Assembly (NCBI GenBank): GCA_965656525.1
Contig: CBFHKY010000001.1
Span: 62,001-126,000 of the forward strand
Origin: Pseudomaricurvus sp965656525
Lineage (GTDB): Bacteria; Pseudomonadota; Gammaproteobacteria; Pseudomonadales; Cellvibrionaceae
Direction: 5' to 3'
Length of the DNA stretch: 64,000 bases
Shown piece after piece: positions 8,596 through 17,807 of this stretch. A program made the position numbers and the translations under genes. The notes beneath the pieces were generated by a model, which had not been told where the DNA came from, did not search any database, and saw only the letters and a list, made by a program, of their open reading frames with translations. Position 1 is the stretch's first letter, and the number at the start of each line of letters is the position of its first letter.

Positions 8596-8842
8596 GCAAC
8601 AAAAACAAAGACATAAAAGACTATATTAATGTCAATTATTGGAGTTGTAGTGCATAGGATCACCTGTGCACTGTTATCATTTCTTTTGTTCCTTTCTACA
8701 AAGAACCTATCACTGAAATGCTTTACACTACGCAGCTCGAACACACCTTTGTTTTTAGTAGACAACACTGTTGATTTTAACTAATATCTTCGGCAGTTTT
8801 TGATAGCCAAAATCCGAATTCAATACCCCCTGAGAGGTAGCC

Positions 8843-10708
8843 ATGACAATGAAAGCCACGAACGTACCGGCTCAAGGCGAGCTTGATATCGAAGCCATTA
8901 AGGCCAAATATCGAGAAGAGCGCGAAAAGCGCATTCGCCCCGAAGGACAAAAGCAATACAAAAAAGTTAAAGAAGATAAAGATTTTAACGAAGAGTATCT
9001 GCACGATCCACACACACCGGTTACGCCACGTGAAGCTTTAGATGAAGAGCTAGAAGTGGCCATTTTGGGGGCCGGCTGGTCTGGGATTTTGGCGGCTTAT
9101 CATTTAAAAAATGCTGGCGTCACGGATTACCGCAATATTGACCACGCAGGTGATTGGGGCGGTGTTTGGTATTGGAACCGTTATCCCGGCTTGCAGTGCG
9201 ACAATGACGCTTACTGCTATTTGCCGCTGCTAGAAGAAACAGGGTTTATCCCATCTAAGAAATATTCTGACGGCTACGAAATTTATGACTACTTCAAACT
9301 GATTGAGAAGAAATTTGAACTGGGTGAAAAAGCCCTGTTTCACACGCTGATCAATTCTTTGCAGTGGAATGAAGACACCAAGCGCTGGCATATTGAGACA
9401 AATCGCGGCGATAAAATCCGTGCTCGCTTTGTCATTATGGCCAATGGTCTGCTGAATATTCCCAAGTTCCCTAATATTCCAGGGATTCACGACTTCAAAG
9501 GCAAGATGTTCCATACGTCGCGCTGGGATTTCGATTATACCGGTGGGGAATACCGCAAGCCTGTGCTGGACAAATTAGCCGACAAATCGGTTGCCATTAT
9601 TGGTACTGGCGCAACAGCTATCCAGGCGATCCCTTATTTAGGTAAGTACGCGAAAAAAGTATATGTGCTCCAACGTACGCCTTCCGTTGTTGATCAACGT
9701 CGTAACAACCCAACCGACCCAGAGTGGGCCAGTTCACTGGAGCCAGGCTGGCAGAAGGAACGTATCGACAATTTCCATCGTGCCGCATTAGAAGGGCGAT
9801 TCCAGCCAGGTGAAGATGATCTGGTTGGTGACTTTTGGACGGAAATCAGCCGCAACTTAGCCGCTGAGCTTCGCGAGGAAGGCATTGAGGAAGAAATTTC
9901 CTTGGAGGACTTTTTCGCTCGTCGTGAAGAGATGGACTATCGCGTGATGGAACGCATGCGTAACCGCGTTGAAACCTTAGTAGACGATAAAGACACCGCA
10001 GAAGCACTCAAAGTCTGGTATCGCTTTTTATGCAAACGTCCACTGTCTAATGATGATTATTACGATACGTTTAATTTGCCGAACGTTGAGTTGATCGATG
10101 TGTCAGAGACGCAAGGCGTTGAGTGCATGACAGAGAAAGGCTTTAAGGCGAACGGCAAAGAATATAGTATCGACTGTATGATATTTGCCAGTGGCTTTGA
10201 GGTAAGTAGTGATTTGGATCGCCGCTGGGGTATCGATACTTTCACGGGTCGCGATAATGTTTCTATCTACGATCATTGGAAATACGGTTATAAAACCCTG
10301 CACGGTGTAATGACCAGCAAGTTCCCTAACCAGTTCTTCATAGGTTATTACCAAGGTGGGGTAAACGCTACCACTACGGAGCAATACGGTTACCAGGCTC
10401 ATCACTCAGCTTACATTATTAAAGAAGCTTTAGAGAACGGCTATAAAGCGGTTGAGCCAAGTGCGGAGGCCGAGCGTGCTTGGGTTCAACACATGCACGA
10501 CACCACAATAGATATGACAGCCTTTGTTGATCAGTGCCCACCGGGTTACTACAACAATGAAGGCCAAAAGGTTAAAGATGAAAACGGTAATGAGAAATAC
10601 CGCAACTTCTTAGGTGAAACCTATGGCTTGGGCTGGGCTGCTTTTGAAAAGCTGACCACCGACTGGCGTGAGCAGGGTAACTTGGACGGTATGCTTACAG
10701 ACAAATAG
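8843..10708 (+). CDS. Type I Baeyer-Villiger monooxygenase (FAD/NADPH), 621 aa
   Basis: The protein has the two Rossmann motifs of class B flavoprotein monooxygenases: ILGAGWSG near residue 75 for FAD and IIGTGATA near residue 255 for NADPH. Between them is the BVMO fingerprint FxGxxxHxxxWD (FKGKMFHTSRWD, about 218-229). An N-terminal charged extension of about 65 residues precedes the first motif, as in the longer steroid/phenylacetone-type members. It converts a ketone to an ester or lactone with O2. It is followed by a Rieske oxygenase, a ThDP enzyme and an aldehyde dehydrogenase in the same direction. A second copy ends at base 143 of the window. Confidence 0.93.
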   Translation: MTMKATNVPAQGELDIEAIKAKYREEREKRIRPEGQKQYKKVKEDKDFNEEYLHDPHTPVTPREALDEELEVAILGAGWSGILAAYHLKNAGVTDYRNIDHAGDWGGVWYWNRYPGLQCDNDAYCYLPLLEETGFIPSKKYSDGYEIYDYFKLIEKKFELGEKALFHTLINSLQWNEDTKRWHIETNRGDKIRARFVIMANGLLNIPKFPNIPGIHDFKGKMFHTSRWDFDYTGGEYRKPVLDKLADKSVAIIGTGATAIQAIPYLGKYAKKVYVLQRTPSVVDQRRNNPTDPEWASSLEPGWQKERIDNFHRAALEGRFQPGEDDLVGDFWTEISRNLAAELREEGIEEEISLEDFFARREEMDYRVMERMRNRVETLVDDKDTAEALKVWYRFLCKRPLSNDDYYDTFNLPNVELIDVSETQGVECMTEKGFKANGKEYSIDCMIFASGFEVSSDLDRRWGIDTFTGRDNVSIYDHWKYGYKTLHGVMTSKFPNQFFIGYYQGGVNATTTEQYGYQAHHSAYIIKEALENGYKAVEPSAEAERAWVQHMHDTTIDMTAFVDQCPPGYYNNEGQKVKDENGNEKYRNFLGETYGLGWAAFEKLTTDWREQGNLDGMLTDK

Positions 10709-10819
10709 ATTGTTGTGTCTGGGGTTGGCTGTTTAAGCGGTCAACCCTTTACAATGGTCTGAAATATTGCCAAATAACAATCAGGGCGATTGCGCCCTCA
10801 TAACATGTAGGAGGAAGTC

Positions 10820-12220
10820 ATGAGTATACCAACTGACGACAATTACGGCCCCCTCACAGATGAAGACTTGGGTAAACCATTAACCTACCCGGTTGATGCA
10901 TTTGTATCCCGTGAGTATTTAGAAAAAGAAAAAGAACTGTTATGGCCGAATACTTGGCAAATGGCCGCTCGTCTGGAAGACATTCCGCAGATTGGTGATT
11001 TTATTACCTACAACATCTGTGAAGAATCCATCATTATCGTCCGCACTGCGGAAGATACCATCAAAGCCTTCTACAACGTGTGCCCACACCGTGGTCGTCA
11101 GTTGGTGAGTACACCAGATGATCAGAACTGTGTGAAAGGGCGTAAGAAAAATTTCGTTTGTGGTTTCCATGGCTGGCAGTTCAACCTCGATGGCGACAAT
11201 ATTCATGTGTTGGATGAGCAGGACTGGCAGGGTATTCTCGATAAGTCTCTGACCTGCTTGACGCCTGTTGAGCATCTGGATACTTGGGGCGGCTGGATTT
11301 ATGTCAACTTTAAGGAAGAGTGTGAATCTCTAAGCGAATTTCTGGGTGAAGCAGGGCGCATCCTCGGCCACTTTGAATTTGAAGAAATGCGCTACAAGTG
11401 GCGTCAGTGGGAGGTTTACCCTTGTAACTGGAAGACCGCCATTGAAGCCTTCATGGAGCCTTACCACGTGGCGGGTACCCATACCCAGCTGCTGAAATAC
11501 GGTGAGTTCTACGCTTACAGTAAGCCATACGGTTATCATGGTGTCAGTGGTTTTGATGAGCGTGATGCTTCAGAGAAGAACTCTCAGAGCAGTACCGTTG
11601 TTCGTACCGGTCGTAAAGATCAGGATCCACGTATCTCCACTTATGAATTGATTCGTGAGAACTATGAAACGGTGAACTACTCGGCTTCCAGTGAAACTCT
11701 GGTTAATGCAGCCAAACGTCTGGTGGATGAATTGCCAGAAGGCAGCACAGGTGCCGAGGTAATGGCACACCTGATGAAATCTGCTAAAGCCGATGATGCA
11801 GCTCGTGGCGTAGATTGGCCCGAAATTCCACCAGAAGTGATGGCCGAAGCCGGTTTGGCTTGGAGTCTATTCCCTAACCAGACGATTCTCCAGGGGCCAA
11901 CCTTTGCATTGTGCTATCGTGTTCGTCCTTATGGTGATGATCCAGATAAGTGTATTTTCGAATCTTACGCACTTGAGCGTTACCCAGAGGGACAAGAGCC
12001 TAAGCCTGAATGGGTGAGAGCTGAGCCTACTGCCGAAAAATGGGGTTCTGTATTGGCTCAGGATTTTGCCAATATGGAGTTTGTTCAAAAGGGAATGAAG
12101 TCTCGTGGTTTCCGTGGCACTTTGCCAAACCCACATCAGGAACAAAAGATCACCAATTTCCACAGACATTTATCCAATGTGATGGAAGGCGCCGGTCAGA
12201 TTAAACCCATTAAAAAATGA
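10820..12220 (+). CDS. Rieske [2Fe-2S] oxygenase alpha subunit (copy 2), 466 aa
   Basis: Rieske ligands are C88-P-H90 and C114-x-x-H117. The mononuclear iron site follows as NWKTAIEAFMEPYHVAGTH. The sequence is closely similar to copies 1 and 3 over the whole length, for example the shared ending MKSRGFRGTLPNPHQEQK. GTAGGAGGAAGTC before the ATG is a strong ribosome-binding site. It sits 111 bp after the BVMO gene. No electron-transfer partner is encoded nearby, so a shared ferredoxin/reductase must be elsewhere. Confidence 0.92.
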   Translation: MSIPTDDNYGPLTDEDLGKPLTYPVDAFVSREYLEKEKELLWPNTWQMAARLEDIPQIGDFITYNICEESIIIVRTAEDTIKAFYNVCPHRGRQLVSTPDDQNCVKGRKKNFVCGFHGWQFNLDGDNIHVLDEQDWQGILDKSLTCLTPVEHLDTWGGWIYVNFKEECESLSEFLGEAGRILGHFEFEEMRYKWRQWEVYPCNWKTAIEAFMEPYHVAGTHTQLLKYGEFYAYSKPYGYHGVSGFDERDASEKNSQSSTVVRTGRKDQDPRISTYELIRENYETVNYSASSETLVNAAKRLVDELPEGSTGAEVMAHLMKSAKADDAARGVDWPEIPPEVMAEAGLAWSLFPNQTILQGPTFALCYRVRPYGDDPDKCIFESYALERYPEGQEPKPEWVRAEPTAEKWGSVLAQDFANMEFVQKGMKSRGFRGTLPNPHQEQKITNFHRHLSNVMEGAGQIKPIKK

Positions 12221-12230
12221 TAAAAGAGTC

Positions 12231-12257
12231 GTCTCCGCCACTACCAGTGGCGGAGAC
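12231..12257 (+). terminator. Hairpin between Rieske 2 and the ThDP enzyme gene
   Basis: GTCTCCGCCACT pairs perfectly with AGTGGCGGAGAC (12-bp stem, loop ACC). No T run follows, so it may act as a partial terminator or as an mRNA 3' stabiliser rather than a full stop. Confidence 0.5.
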
Positions 12258-12327
12258 TATGAAGAACTTTTAAGTACTATGAACGGCAGTGACTTTGGTG
12301 TCGGCCGATCAAATTTGGAGAAAGTGT

Positions 12328-14076
12328 ATGTCAGTACCAGTTCATGAGCGAATTATTGATCTCTTAGAAGCCGAAGGCATCGATGCACTGTTTGGAATTC
12401 CTGATCCCGGTTTTCTTCACATGGCAATGAAGTGTGAACAGCGCGGTTGGAAAGTCGTTGCACCAAAGCACGAGCAAAACGGCGCTTTCATGGCCGATGC
12501 ATGGTCTCGGATGACCGGTAAGCCAGGTGTATGTTTTGGTACTCAGGGCCCAGGTGTGACTAACTTGGCATCAGCAATGATTGTTGCGAAAAAAGAAGGT
12601 TCACCCACCATCTTTTTCGGCGGCAACCGTTCACGCACGGCTAACCAGCGCGCACGTGTTGGTCGTATCCAATACATGGATCAAATCTCCCACTTCAAAC
12701 CACTGGTTAAATACGCCGCGATTATTGAAGAGCCAGATCAAACGGATGAAATCATTCGCGAAGCAATTCGCCAGTGCACCACAGGCAAGCCTGGCCCTGT
12801 GTACGTCGAATTGCCACTGAGCGTTATTCATGAAACCTTCAATTGGCCACCCATCATGAAGCCTGAGCAGTACCGTATGGTGGAGCAGGCTGCCAGTGGC
12901 ACCATGATTAATAAAGCGGTTGAATTGATCAAAGCGGCTAAAAATCCGGTAATGCTTGTTGGTCAGGGCATGTTTACTTCCCGTTCGCATGATGCTGTTG
13001 CGGCCCTTGCTGAAAAGCTGGAATGTCCAATTTTGCAAACGTCCGGTTGTGCTATGGTCATTCCAGGTCAGGAAGATCGTACATTTGCTTATGGTTTTTC
13101 CCCAGCGGGACGTGAAGCGGCTAGCGAATCCGATCTGTGTATTGCCATTGGTACAGAATTGGGTGAGCCAGTACACATGGGGATTGGCCGCCACTGGGAA
13201 AAAGGTGACGCGGGCCGTAAGTGGATCTATCTGGATCGTGATGCCTCTGCCATGGGTGTTAACCGTCCCATTGATGCACCGCTAGTTGGTTGCATGCGCG
13301 ATATTCTGCCGCAATTGATGGAAGCTTTGGGTGATTATCAAGGCACGCCTTCTGCAGAATTCGAAAGCTGGAAAGTCATGCAGAAAGAATTCAAGACCAA
13401 GTTGCTGGCCGAGGTGCCAACAGGCGGTAAACCTGTGCATCCTGCTCGTCTGATTGTTGAAGCGACTAAGGTGATTCCTGACGGTGCCATCTACGCAGCA
13501 GACGGCGGTTCAACTACCATTTATGGTTGGACTTATAGCCAATACAAGCCAAAAGACTTGGTCTGGAACCAAAACACGGGTCAGCTGGGTACGGGCTTGC
13601 CTTACGCTGTTGGTGCCGCACTGGCCACTGATGCAAAACGACCTGTTGTATTTGTAACGGGTGATTCTTCCTTCCTGTTCTCTCTGAATGAGCTGGAAAC
13701 TGCCGTTCGTAAGAAACTGCCAATTGTCACTGTTGTGGCTTGCGATTACGCTTGGGGCTTGGAAGTTGGCGTTTGGAAGAAGCAGGTTGGTCCGGATTCT
13801 CCAGAGACAGAAGCGCATTGGAGCAAAGACATCCGTTTCGATAAGATCGCTGAAGGCTTTGGTGCTTATGGTGAATACGTTGAAAATGAAGCCGATATTG
13901 CACCAACCGTTGAAGCTGCCATTGAGCGTGCCATGTCAGAAGGCAAGCCTGTTGTGATTCAAGTGCCAGTTGATGCCTATGCCAACGCTATGGATGCACC
14001 AAACTACGAAGAGTTTAAATCGTGGTATACCGACTTTAAAGCCGGTTATGGTGCAGAAGCAGAAGACGCTTACTAA
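12328..14076 (+). CDS. ThDP-dependent lyase/decarboxylase, acetolactate-synthase-like, 582 aa
   Basis: Three-domain thiamine-diphosphate enzyme. The catalytic glutamate of the N-terminal domain is E49 (PKHEQNG). The ThDP/Mg motif, normally GDG with NN some 27 residues later, reads GDSSFLF with CDYAWG. GDS is also found in oxalyl-CoA decarboxylase and 2-hydroxyacyl-CoA lyases, so a C-C lyase or decarboxylase is more likely than acetolactate synthase. The frame extends to 12289, but the ATG at 12328 is chosen because GGAGAAAGTGT precedes it and the homologue at 20050 starts at the same point. The aldehyde dehydrogenase downstream would suit an aldehyde product (inference). Confidence 0.85.
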   Translation: MSVPVHERIIDLLEAEGIDALFGIPDPGFLHMAMKCEQRGWKVVAPKHEQNGAFMADAWSRMTGKPGVCFGTQGPGVTNLASAMIVAKKEGSPTIFFGGNRSRTANQRARVGRIQYMDQISHFKPLVKYAAIIEEPDQTDEIIREAIRQCTTGKPGPVYVELPLSVIHETFNWPPIMKPEQYRMVEQAASGTMINKAVELIKAAKNPVMLVGQGMFTSRSHDAVAALAEKLECPILQTSGCAMVIPGQEDRTFAYGFSPAGREAASESDLCIAIGTELGEPVHMGIGRHWEKGDAGRKWIYLDRDASAMGVNRPIDAPLVGCMRDILPQLMEALGDYQGTPSAEFESWKVMQKEFKTKLLAEVPTGGKPVHPARLIVEATKVIPDGAIYAADGGSTTIYGWTYSQYKPKDLVWNQNTGQLGTGLPYAVGAALATDAKRPVVFVTGDSSFLFSLNELETAVRKKLPIVTVVACDYAWGLEVGVWKKQVGPDSPETEAHWSKDIRFDKIAEGFGAYGEYVENEADIAPTVEAAIERAMSEGKPVVIQVPVDAYANAMDAPNYEEFKSWYTDFKAGYGAEAEDAY

Positions 14077-14133
14077 TACGCGGTCTTTCAATAACCTCAT
14101 GATCAACAAGTGGGGTTATCAACATTAAATACC

Positions 14134-14155
14134 TAGGGGCGCATGTGTGCCCCTA
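14134..14155 (+). terminator. Hairpin between the ThDP and aldehyde dehydrogenase genes
   Basis: TAGGGGC (14134-14140) and GCCCCTA (14149-14155) form a GC-rich stem with an 8-nt loop. It precedes the aldehyde dehydrogenase start by 30 nt. It is probably an intra-operon processing or attenuation hairpin. Confidence 0.35.
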
Positions 14156-14185
14156 AGTCATATTTAAGAATAAGGTTTCTACATT

Positions 14186-15616
14186 ATGCGTGAATATCTG
14201 AAATTTTATATTGATGGTCAGTGGGTCGATCCACTGGAACTGAAAACTGTACAACCTACAAACCCAGCTACCGAAGAGCCTTCGGGCACAATTGCTTTGG
14301 GTTCTGAAGCAGATGTAGATCTGGCTGTAAAAGCGGCGCGCAAAGCTTTTATGAGTTGGTCTGAAACCAGTAAAGAAGAGCGCCTAGAAGTATTGGAGCG
14401 TGTAGCGGCGGAATATGAAAAGCGCTCTGCGGATCTGGCACAAGCCATTACTGATGAAATGGGTGCACCAAAAGGCTTAGCTGGTAGCTTCCATATTGGT
14501 TTGGGTACTGGCCACTTAAACACGGCTATCGAAGTGCTGCGTAAATTTGAATTTGAAGAGCTGCACGGCGCTACCATGATTCGTCATGAGCCGATTGGTG
14601 TATGCGCCATGATCACTCCATGGAATTGGCCTGTAAATCAAATCGCTGTAAAAGTATTCCCTGCTATTGCAGCGGGTTGCACCGTGGTTCTAAAGGCGTC
14701 TCAAGAATCGCATTATTCCGCCCAAATCTTGACTGAAATTCTGGACGCTGCGGGTGTACCCGCTGGTGTTTTCAATATGATTCAGGGTAAAGGTTCTGTT
14801 GTGGGTATGGCGATGGCCTCTCACCCAGAAGTGGATATGGTGTCTATCACTGGCTCTGAAGGTGCAGGTATTCAAGTAGCAAAAGCGGCGGCTGATGGCG
14901 TTAAGCGGGTTGCTCAAGAGTTAGGTGGCAAAAGTGCCAATATCCTTTTGGATGACGGGGATCTAATTAAAAACGTCACCAATGGTGTTGTCGGCATGAT
15001 GGTAAACTCAGGTCAAACCTGTAGTGCGGCATCGCGTATGCTCGTGCCAAAATCAAGAATGGGCGAGGTAATAGAAGCCGCTCAAGCTGGAGCCGCTACC
15101 GTAACCGTTGGTGATCCCAATACTGATGTAGCTATGGGTCCTGTCGTATCCGCAGGACAATTTGATTTGATTCAGGGTTACATTCAGAAGGGCATCGATG
15201 AAGGCGCAGACCTTATCGCTGGAGGAACGGGTCGTCCTGAAGGTTTGGAAAAAGGCTTCTACGTTAAACCTACAGTGTTTGCCAATGTCAGCAATGACAT
15301 GGTGATTGCTCAGGAAGAAATCTTCGGCCCTGTTCTTTGTATCATTGGCTACGACGATATTGACGATGCCATTGCCATTGCCAATGATTCACCCTTTGGT
15401 CTGGCTGGTAATGTTGGCGGTGCCGATCTGGAAGCGTGTCGTGCTGTTGCACGTCGTATGCGTACTGGTTGTGTCTACATTAATGATGGGTTTGATTTTA
15501 ATGCTCCCTTTGGTGGTTACAAGAAGAGCGGAAACGGCCGTGAGTGGGGCGAGTTTGGTTTCCATGAATACCTGGAAATTAAAGGTATGCTGGGCTTTGA
15601 ACCACCTGCTCAGTAA
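14186..15616 (+). CDS. NAD(P)-dependent aldehyde dehydrogenase, 476 aa
   Basis: The family signature is complete: the general base Glu245 in AQELGGKSA, the nucleophile Cys279 in GQTCSAAS, the cofactor-domain motif ITPWNWPVNQ, and QEEIFGPVL near residue 380. Length is normal. It oxidises an aldehyde to an acid. As the last gene of the BVMO-Rieske-ThDP series it probably takes the aldehyde released by the ThDP enzyme. Confidence 0.92.
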   Translation: MREYLKFYIDGQWVDPLELKTVQPTNPATEEPSGTIALGSEADVDLAVKAARKAFMSWSETSKEERLEVLERVAAEYEKRSADLAQAITDEMGAPKGLAGSFHIGLGTGHLNTAIEVLRKFEFEELHGATMIRHEPIGVCAMITPWNWPVNQIAVKVFPAIAAGCTVVLKASQESHYSAQILTEILDAAGVPAGVFNMIQGKGSVVGMAMASHPEVDMVSITGSEGAGIQVAKAAADGVKRVAQELGGKSANILLDDGDLIKNVTNGVVGMMVNSGQTCSAASRMLVPKSRMGEVIEAAQAGAATVTVGDPNTDVAMGPVVSAGQFDLIQGYIQKGIDEGADLIAGGTGRPEGLEKGFYVKPTVFANVSNDMVIAQEEIFGPVLCIIGYDDIDDAIAIANDSPFGLAGNVGGADLEACRAVARRMRTGCVYINDGFDFNAPFGGYKKSGNGREWGEFGFHEYLEIKGMLGFEPPAQ

Positions 15617-15650
15617 CGGATGCTGATGAATACATAGCGTCTATTTGTGA

Positions 15651-15685
15651 AAAAGGCCTGTTTAACCATGTTAAACAGGCCTTTT
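15651..15685 (+). terminator. Intrinsic terminator of the BVMO-Rieske-ThDP-ALDH cluster
   Basis: AAAAGGCCTGTTTAAC and its perfect complement (16 bp, loop CAT) end in TTTTATTT on the plus strand, 34 nt after the aldehyde dehydrogenase stop codon. Confidence 0.9.
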
Positions 15686-16130
15686 ATTTGGCGTTTAAAA
15701 ATTTGCTATGTAGATGATGCCGCTGGCACGTTAAAAGGTTTTATCTGAAACACCAATATATCAAAACACACTTCAATCATTACCGAAAAGACAAAGACAA
15801 AGACAAAGACAAAGACAAGAATGGAATCTACAGGCTAAGTTTCTGGCAAGCTTTTTATCCTCCGTTATACTCAAGAGAGTGGTTTATTTTTAGGGGCTGT
15901 GATGCCTTTTGTTGTATAACGCAAACTTCATAAAGCCGTGCTTTTATGATTATAGGCTTCAATCACTGTCGTTCTCACCAGCAATGCTAGTGCAAGCTCA
16001 AAGCATTAAAGTATAAAACATAGTGAAATGCGCGCCTGCATTGCAACGATGCAACAGATTCAGTGCGCCAGCTTCACTCTCGTGTTTTCTTTTACAGTGT
16101 TATTGGAATTGATTTTGGAAATCAAAAAGT
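15686..16130. other. 445-bp non-coding region before the FeeM-like gene
   Basis: No gene is seen. Apart from a hexanucleotide tandem repeat (15787-15816) it is AT-rich and probably contains the promoter of the acyltransferase gene at 16131. Confidence 0.6.
15787..15816 (+). repeat. Hexanucleotide tandem repeat, AAAGAC x 5
   Basis: Five exact copies of AAAGAC lie head to tail in non-coding DNA, followed by a degenerate AAG. A six-base unit would not change a reading frame, but it could change promoter spacing by slippage if it lies in a regulatory region. Confidence 0.85.
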
Positions 16131-16769
16131 ATGGCCATTGAAGTGAGAGTTGCACAAACGGATAAGGAGCTTAAGGATGTTTACAAGTTGCGGTACCGAG
16201 TCTATGTGCAGAGTGAGGGTTATTTCAAAAAGGCGTGCCATGATCTGATCACTGACAAATTTGACACAGTCGAAGGAGTCGGTAACGTGGTGGCGTATCA
16301 TGAAGGAGAGGCAATTGGCACCATGCGTGCCAATATTGATAGTGAAGCCGGATTGCCGGCGGAACAGATATTTGATTTTTCTGAATGTCGTAAAACTCTT
16401 GCAGATGGCTATCCGATAACGGTGCGTTTTGGTGGTGCGGGGATGCTGGCAATTGATGAAAAGTGGCGTAATCGTCGGGATGTTTTTAAGGCATTGATTA
16501 GTGCCTGCTGTGCATTTGGCGCTATTCATGGCGCAACTCATATACTAGCGACTGTCAACAAGAAATCGTTATCCATCTACAGAAAGCTCGGTTACCAGAT
16601 ATTGGATGATGCAATCTGGGTAGAGGAAATCGGTGAATATGTTCTCCCAGTTTCTGTTGAGTTAGCCAAATTGAACCTGTGGGCTTTTGGTGTTGCAGAG
16701 CCAACCCAGGAAACACTTAGTGCTTTATTTAGTTGGACAAGAGAGTTGACTTCAGAACAAACGAAGTGA
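16131..16769 (+). CDS. FeeM-like N-acyltransferase (GNAT/LuxI-like fold), 212 aa
   Basis: The N-terminal KLRYRVYVQSEGYF (about 22-35) is the arginine-tyrosine signature shared by N-acyl amino acid synthases of the FeeM type and acyl-homoserine-lactone synthases. It is followed by a GNAT-like core (GNVVAYHEGEAIGTMRAN) and FGGAGMLAIDEKWRNRRDVF, where the acyl carrier binds. FeeM-type enzymes transfer a fatty acyl chain from an acyl carrier protein to an amino acid amine. Which amine is used here is unknown. A methyltransferase gene follows 66 bp later in the same direction. Confidence 0.75.
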   Translation: MAIEVRVAQTDKELKDVYKLRYRVYVQSEGYFKKACHDLITDKFDTVEGVGNVVAYHEGEAIGTMRANIDSEAGLPAEQIFDFSECRKTLADGYPITVRFGGAGMLAIDEKWRNRRDVFKALISACCAFGAIHGATHILATVNKKSLSIYRKLGYQILDDAIWVEEIGEYVLPVSVELAKLNLWAFGVAEPTQETLSALFSWTRELTSEQTK

Positions 16770-16835
16770 GGTTACGGCCTCTGCTTGTAAATAAATGATT
16801 TATCACCTTATTATTAGTGTGCGGTAAAACTTCTA

Positions 16836-17747
16836 ATGAAAGAAGATCAAGCGAGTATCACAGCTTTTACAGTGCTGCAGGGGTTTCTTTACGTGGCCAG
16901 AAAAACCGAGTTTGCTTCGCTAGTAACTCGGGAAGAGGAGGCTTTTGCGGAGCTGATATTGGGTCAGTCAGACGCTGGACGCAGACGCCTAAAACAAATT
17001 GATAGGCCCTTTATAACCTGGTTGGTGAAATTGCGTGAGAGGTTGTTATTACCGGGTATCACCGTGCATTATGTGTTGCGGAAAAAGTATATTGAAGAGG
17101 TAACACTGGAGGCCATTGCTGAAGGTGCTGAACAAGTGGTTAATTTGGGTGCTGGGTTCGACGGTCTGGCTTATCGGCTAAGCGATCAGTATCCCGACGT
17201 GTCTTTTATCGAAATTGATCATCCTCAGACCCACCGGCTGAAGTCTCGGGCATTGGAAGGACGCCTCTCCGGTAGAGATAATTTCCATTTCTTAAGTGTT
17301 GATTTCAGTCAGCAAGAACTGCATAGCGCACTTCAGGAATCTAATAACTATGCGCCATCGAAAAAAACCCTGTTTATCTGCGAAGGGGTACTAATGTATT
17401 TGGATCGAAGCGATATTAGCAAGATCTTTAATGCTCTTGGGCAGTTAAGTGGTTCGGGTTCCAGTATTGTATTCACTAGCCTTGAACCGAAAAGCAGCCC
17501 CAAAAATAATATGCGTTCTTTGCTGTTTGGTTATCTGAAAATGATTGGTGAGCCGATTAAATGGATGTTGCCAAGCGAAAAGGCGGGAAGTTTTTTAGCA
17601 GAGCACAACAGTACATTGGTGGCTTATGCGGACACCTCTGAATTGATCAAAAAGTATATCGTACAGCCCACGTGCTACACATTTCATTCGGGAGAATATC
17701 TAATGACCGCTAAGTTCGACGAAGTTACCGGAAAAGATATTGCTTAA
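16836..17747 (+). CDS. SAM-dependent methyltransferase, LCM (leucine carboxyl methyltransferase)/PPM family, 303 aa
   Basis: The SAM-binding motif I is VVNLGAGFDGLAYRL (about 102-116). FIEIDHPQTHRLK supplies the acidic residue of motif II, and LFICEGVLMYLD is the characteristic post-II motif of the LCM/TIGR00027 family. These enzymes methylate carboxyl groups or small secondary metabolites. Its place right after the FeeM-like acyltransferase suggests that it modifies the N-acyl amino acid, for example as a methyl ester (inference). No good ribosome-binding site is visible before the ATG. Confidence 0.8.
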   Translation: MKEDQASITAFTVLQGFLYVARKTEFASLVTREEEAFAELILGQSDAGRRRLKQIDRPFITWLVKLRERLLLPGITVHYVLRKKYIEEVTLEAIAEGAEQVVNLGAGFDGLAYRLSDQYPDVSFIEIDHPQTHRLKSRALEGRLSGRDNFHFLSVDFSQQELHSALQESNNYAPSKKTLFICEGVLMYLDRSDISKIFNALGQLSGSGSSIVFTSLEPKSSPKNNMRSLLFGYLKMIGEPIKWMLPSEKAGSFLAEHNSTLVAYADTSELIKKYIVQPTCYTFHSGEYLMTAKFDEVTGKDIA

Positions 17748-17807
17748 CAGTGTGAAGCCATCATGATTTCACTGTCTTACCTAATTATGTTTTTGGTTGC
17801 TTTGCTG

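Noticed and set aside
12631..13194. 187-codon minus-strand frame inside the ThDP gene
   Set aside because: It lies fully inside a well-supported gene and has no recognisable domain.
15787..15816. CRISPR-like array
   Set aside because: Units are six bases with no spacers; it is a simple tandem repeat.
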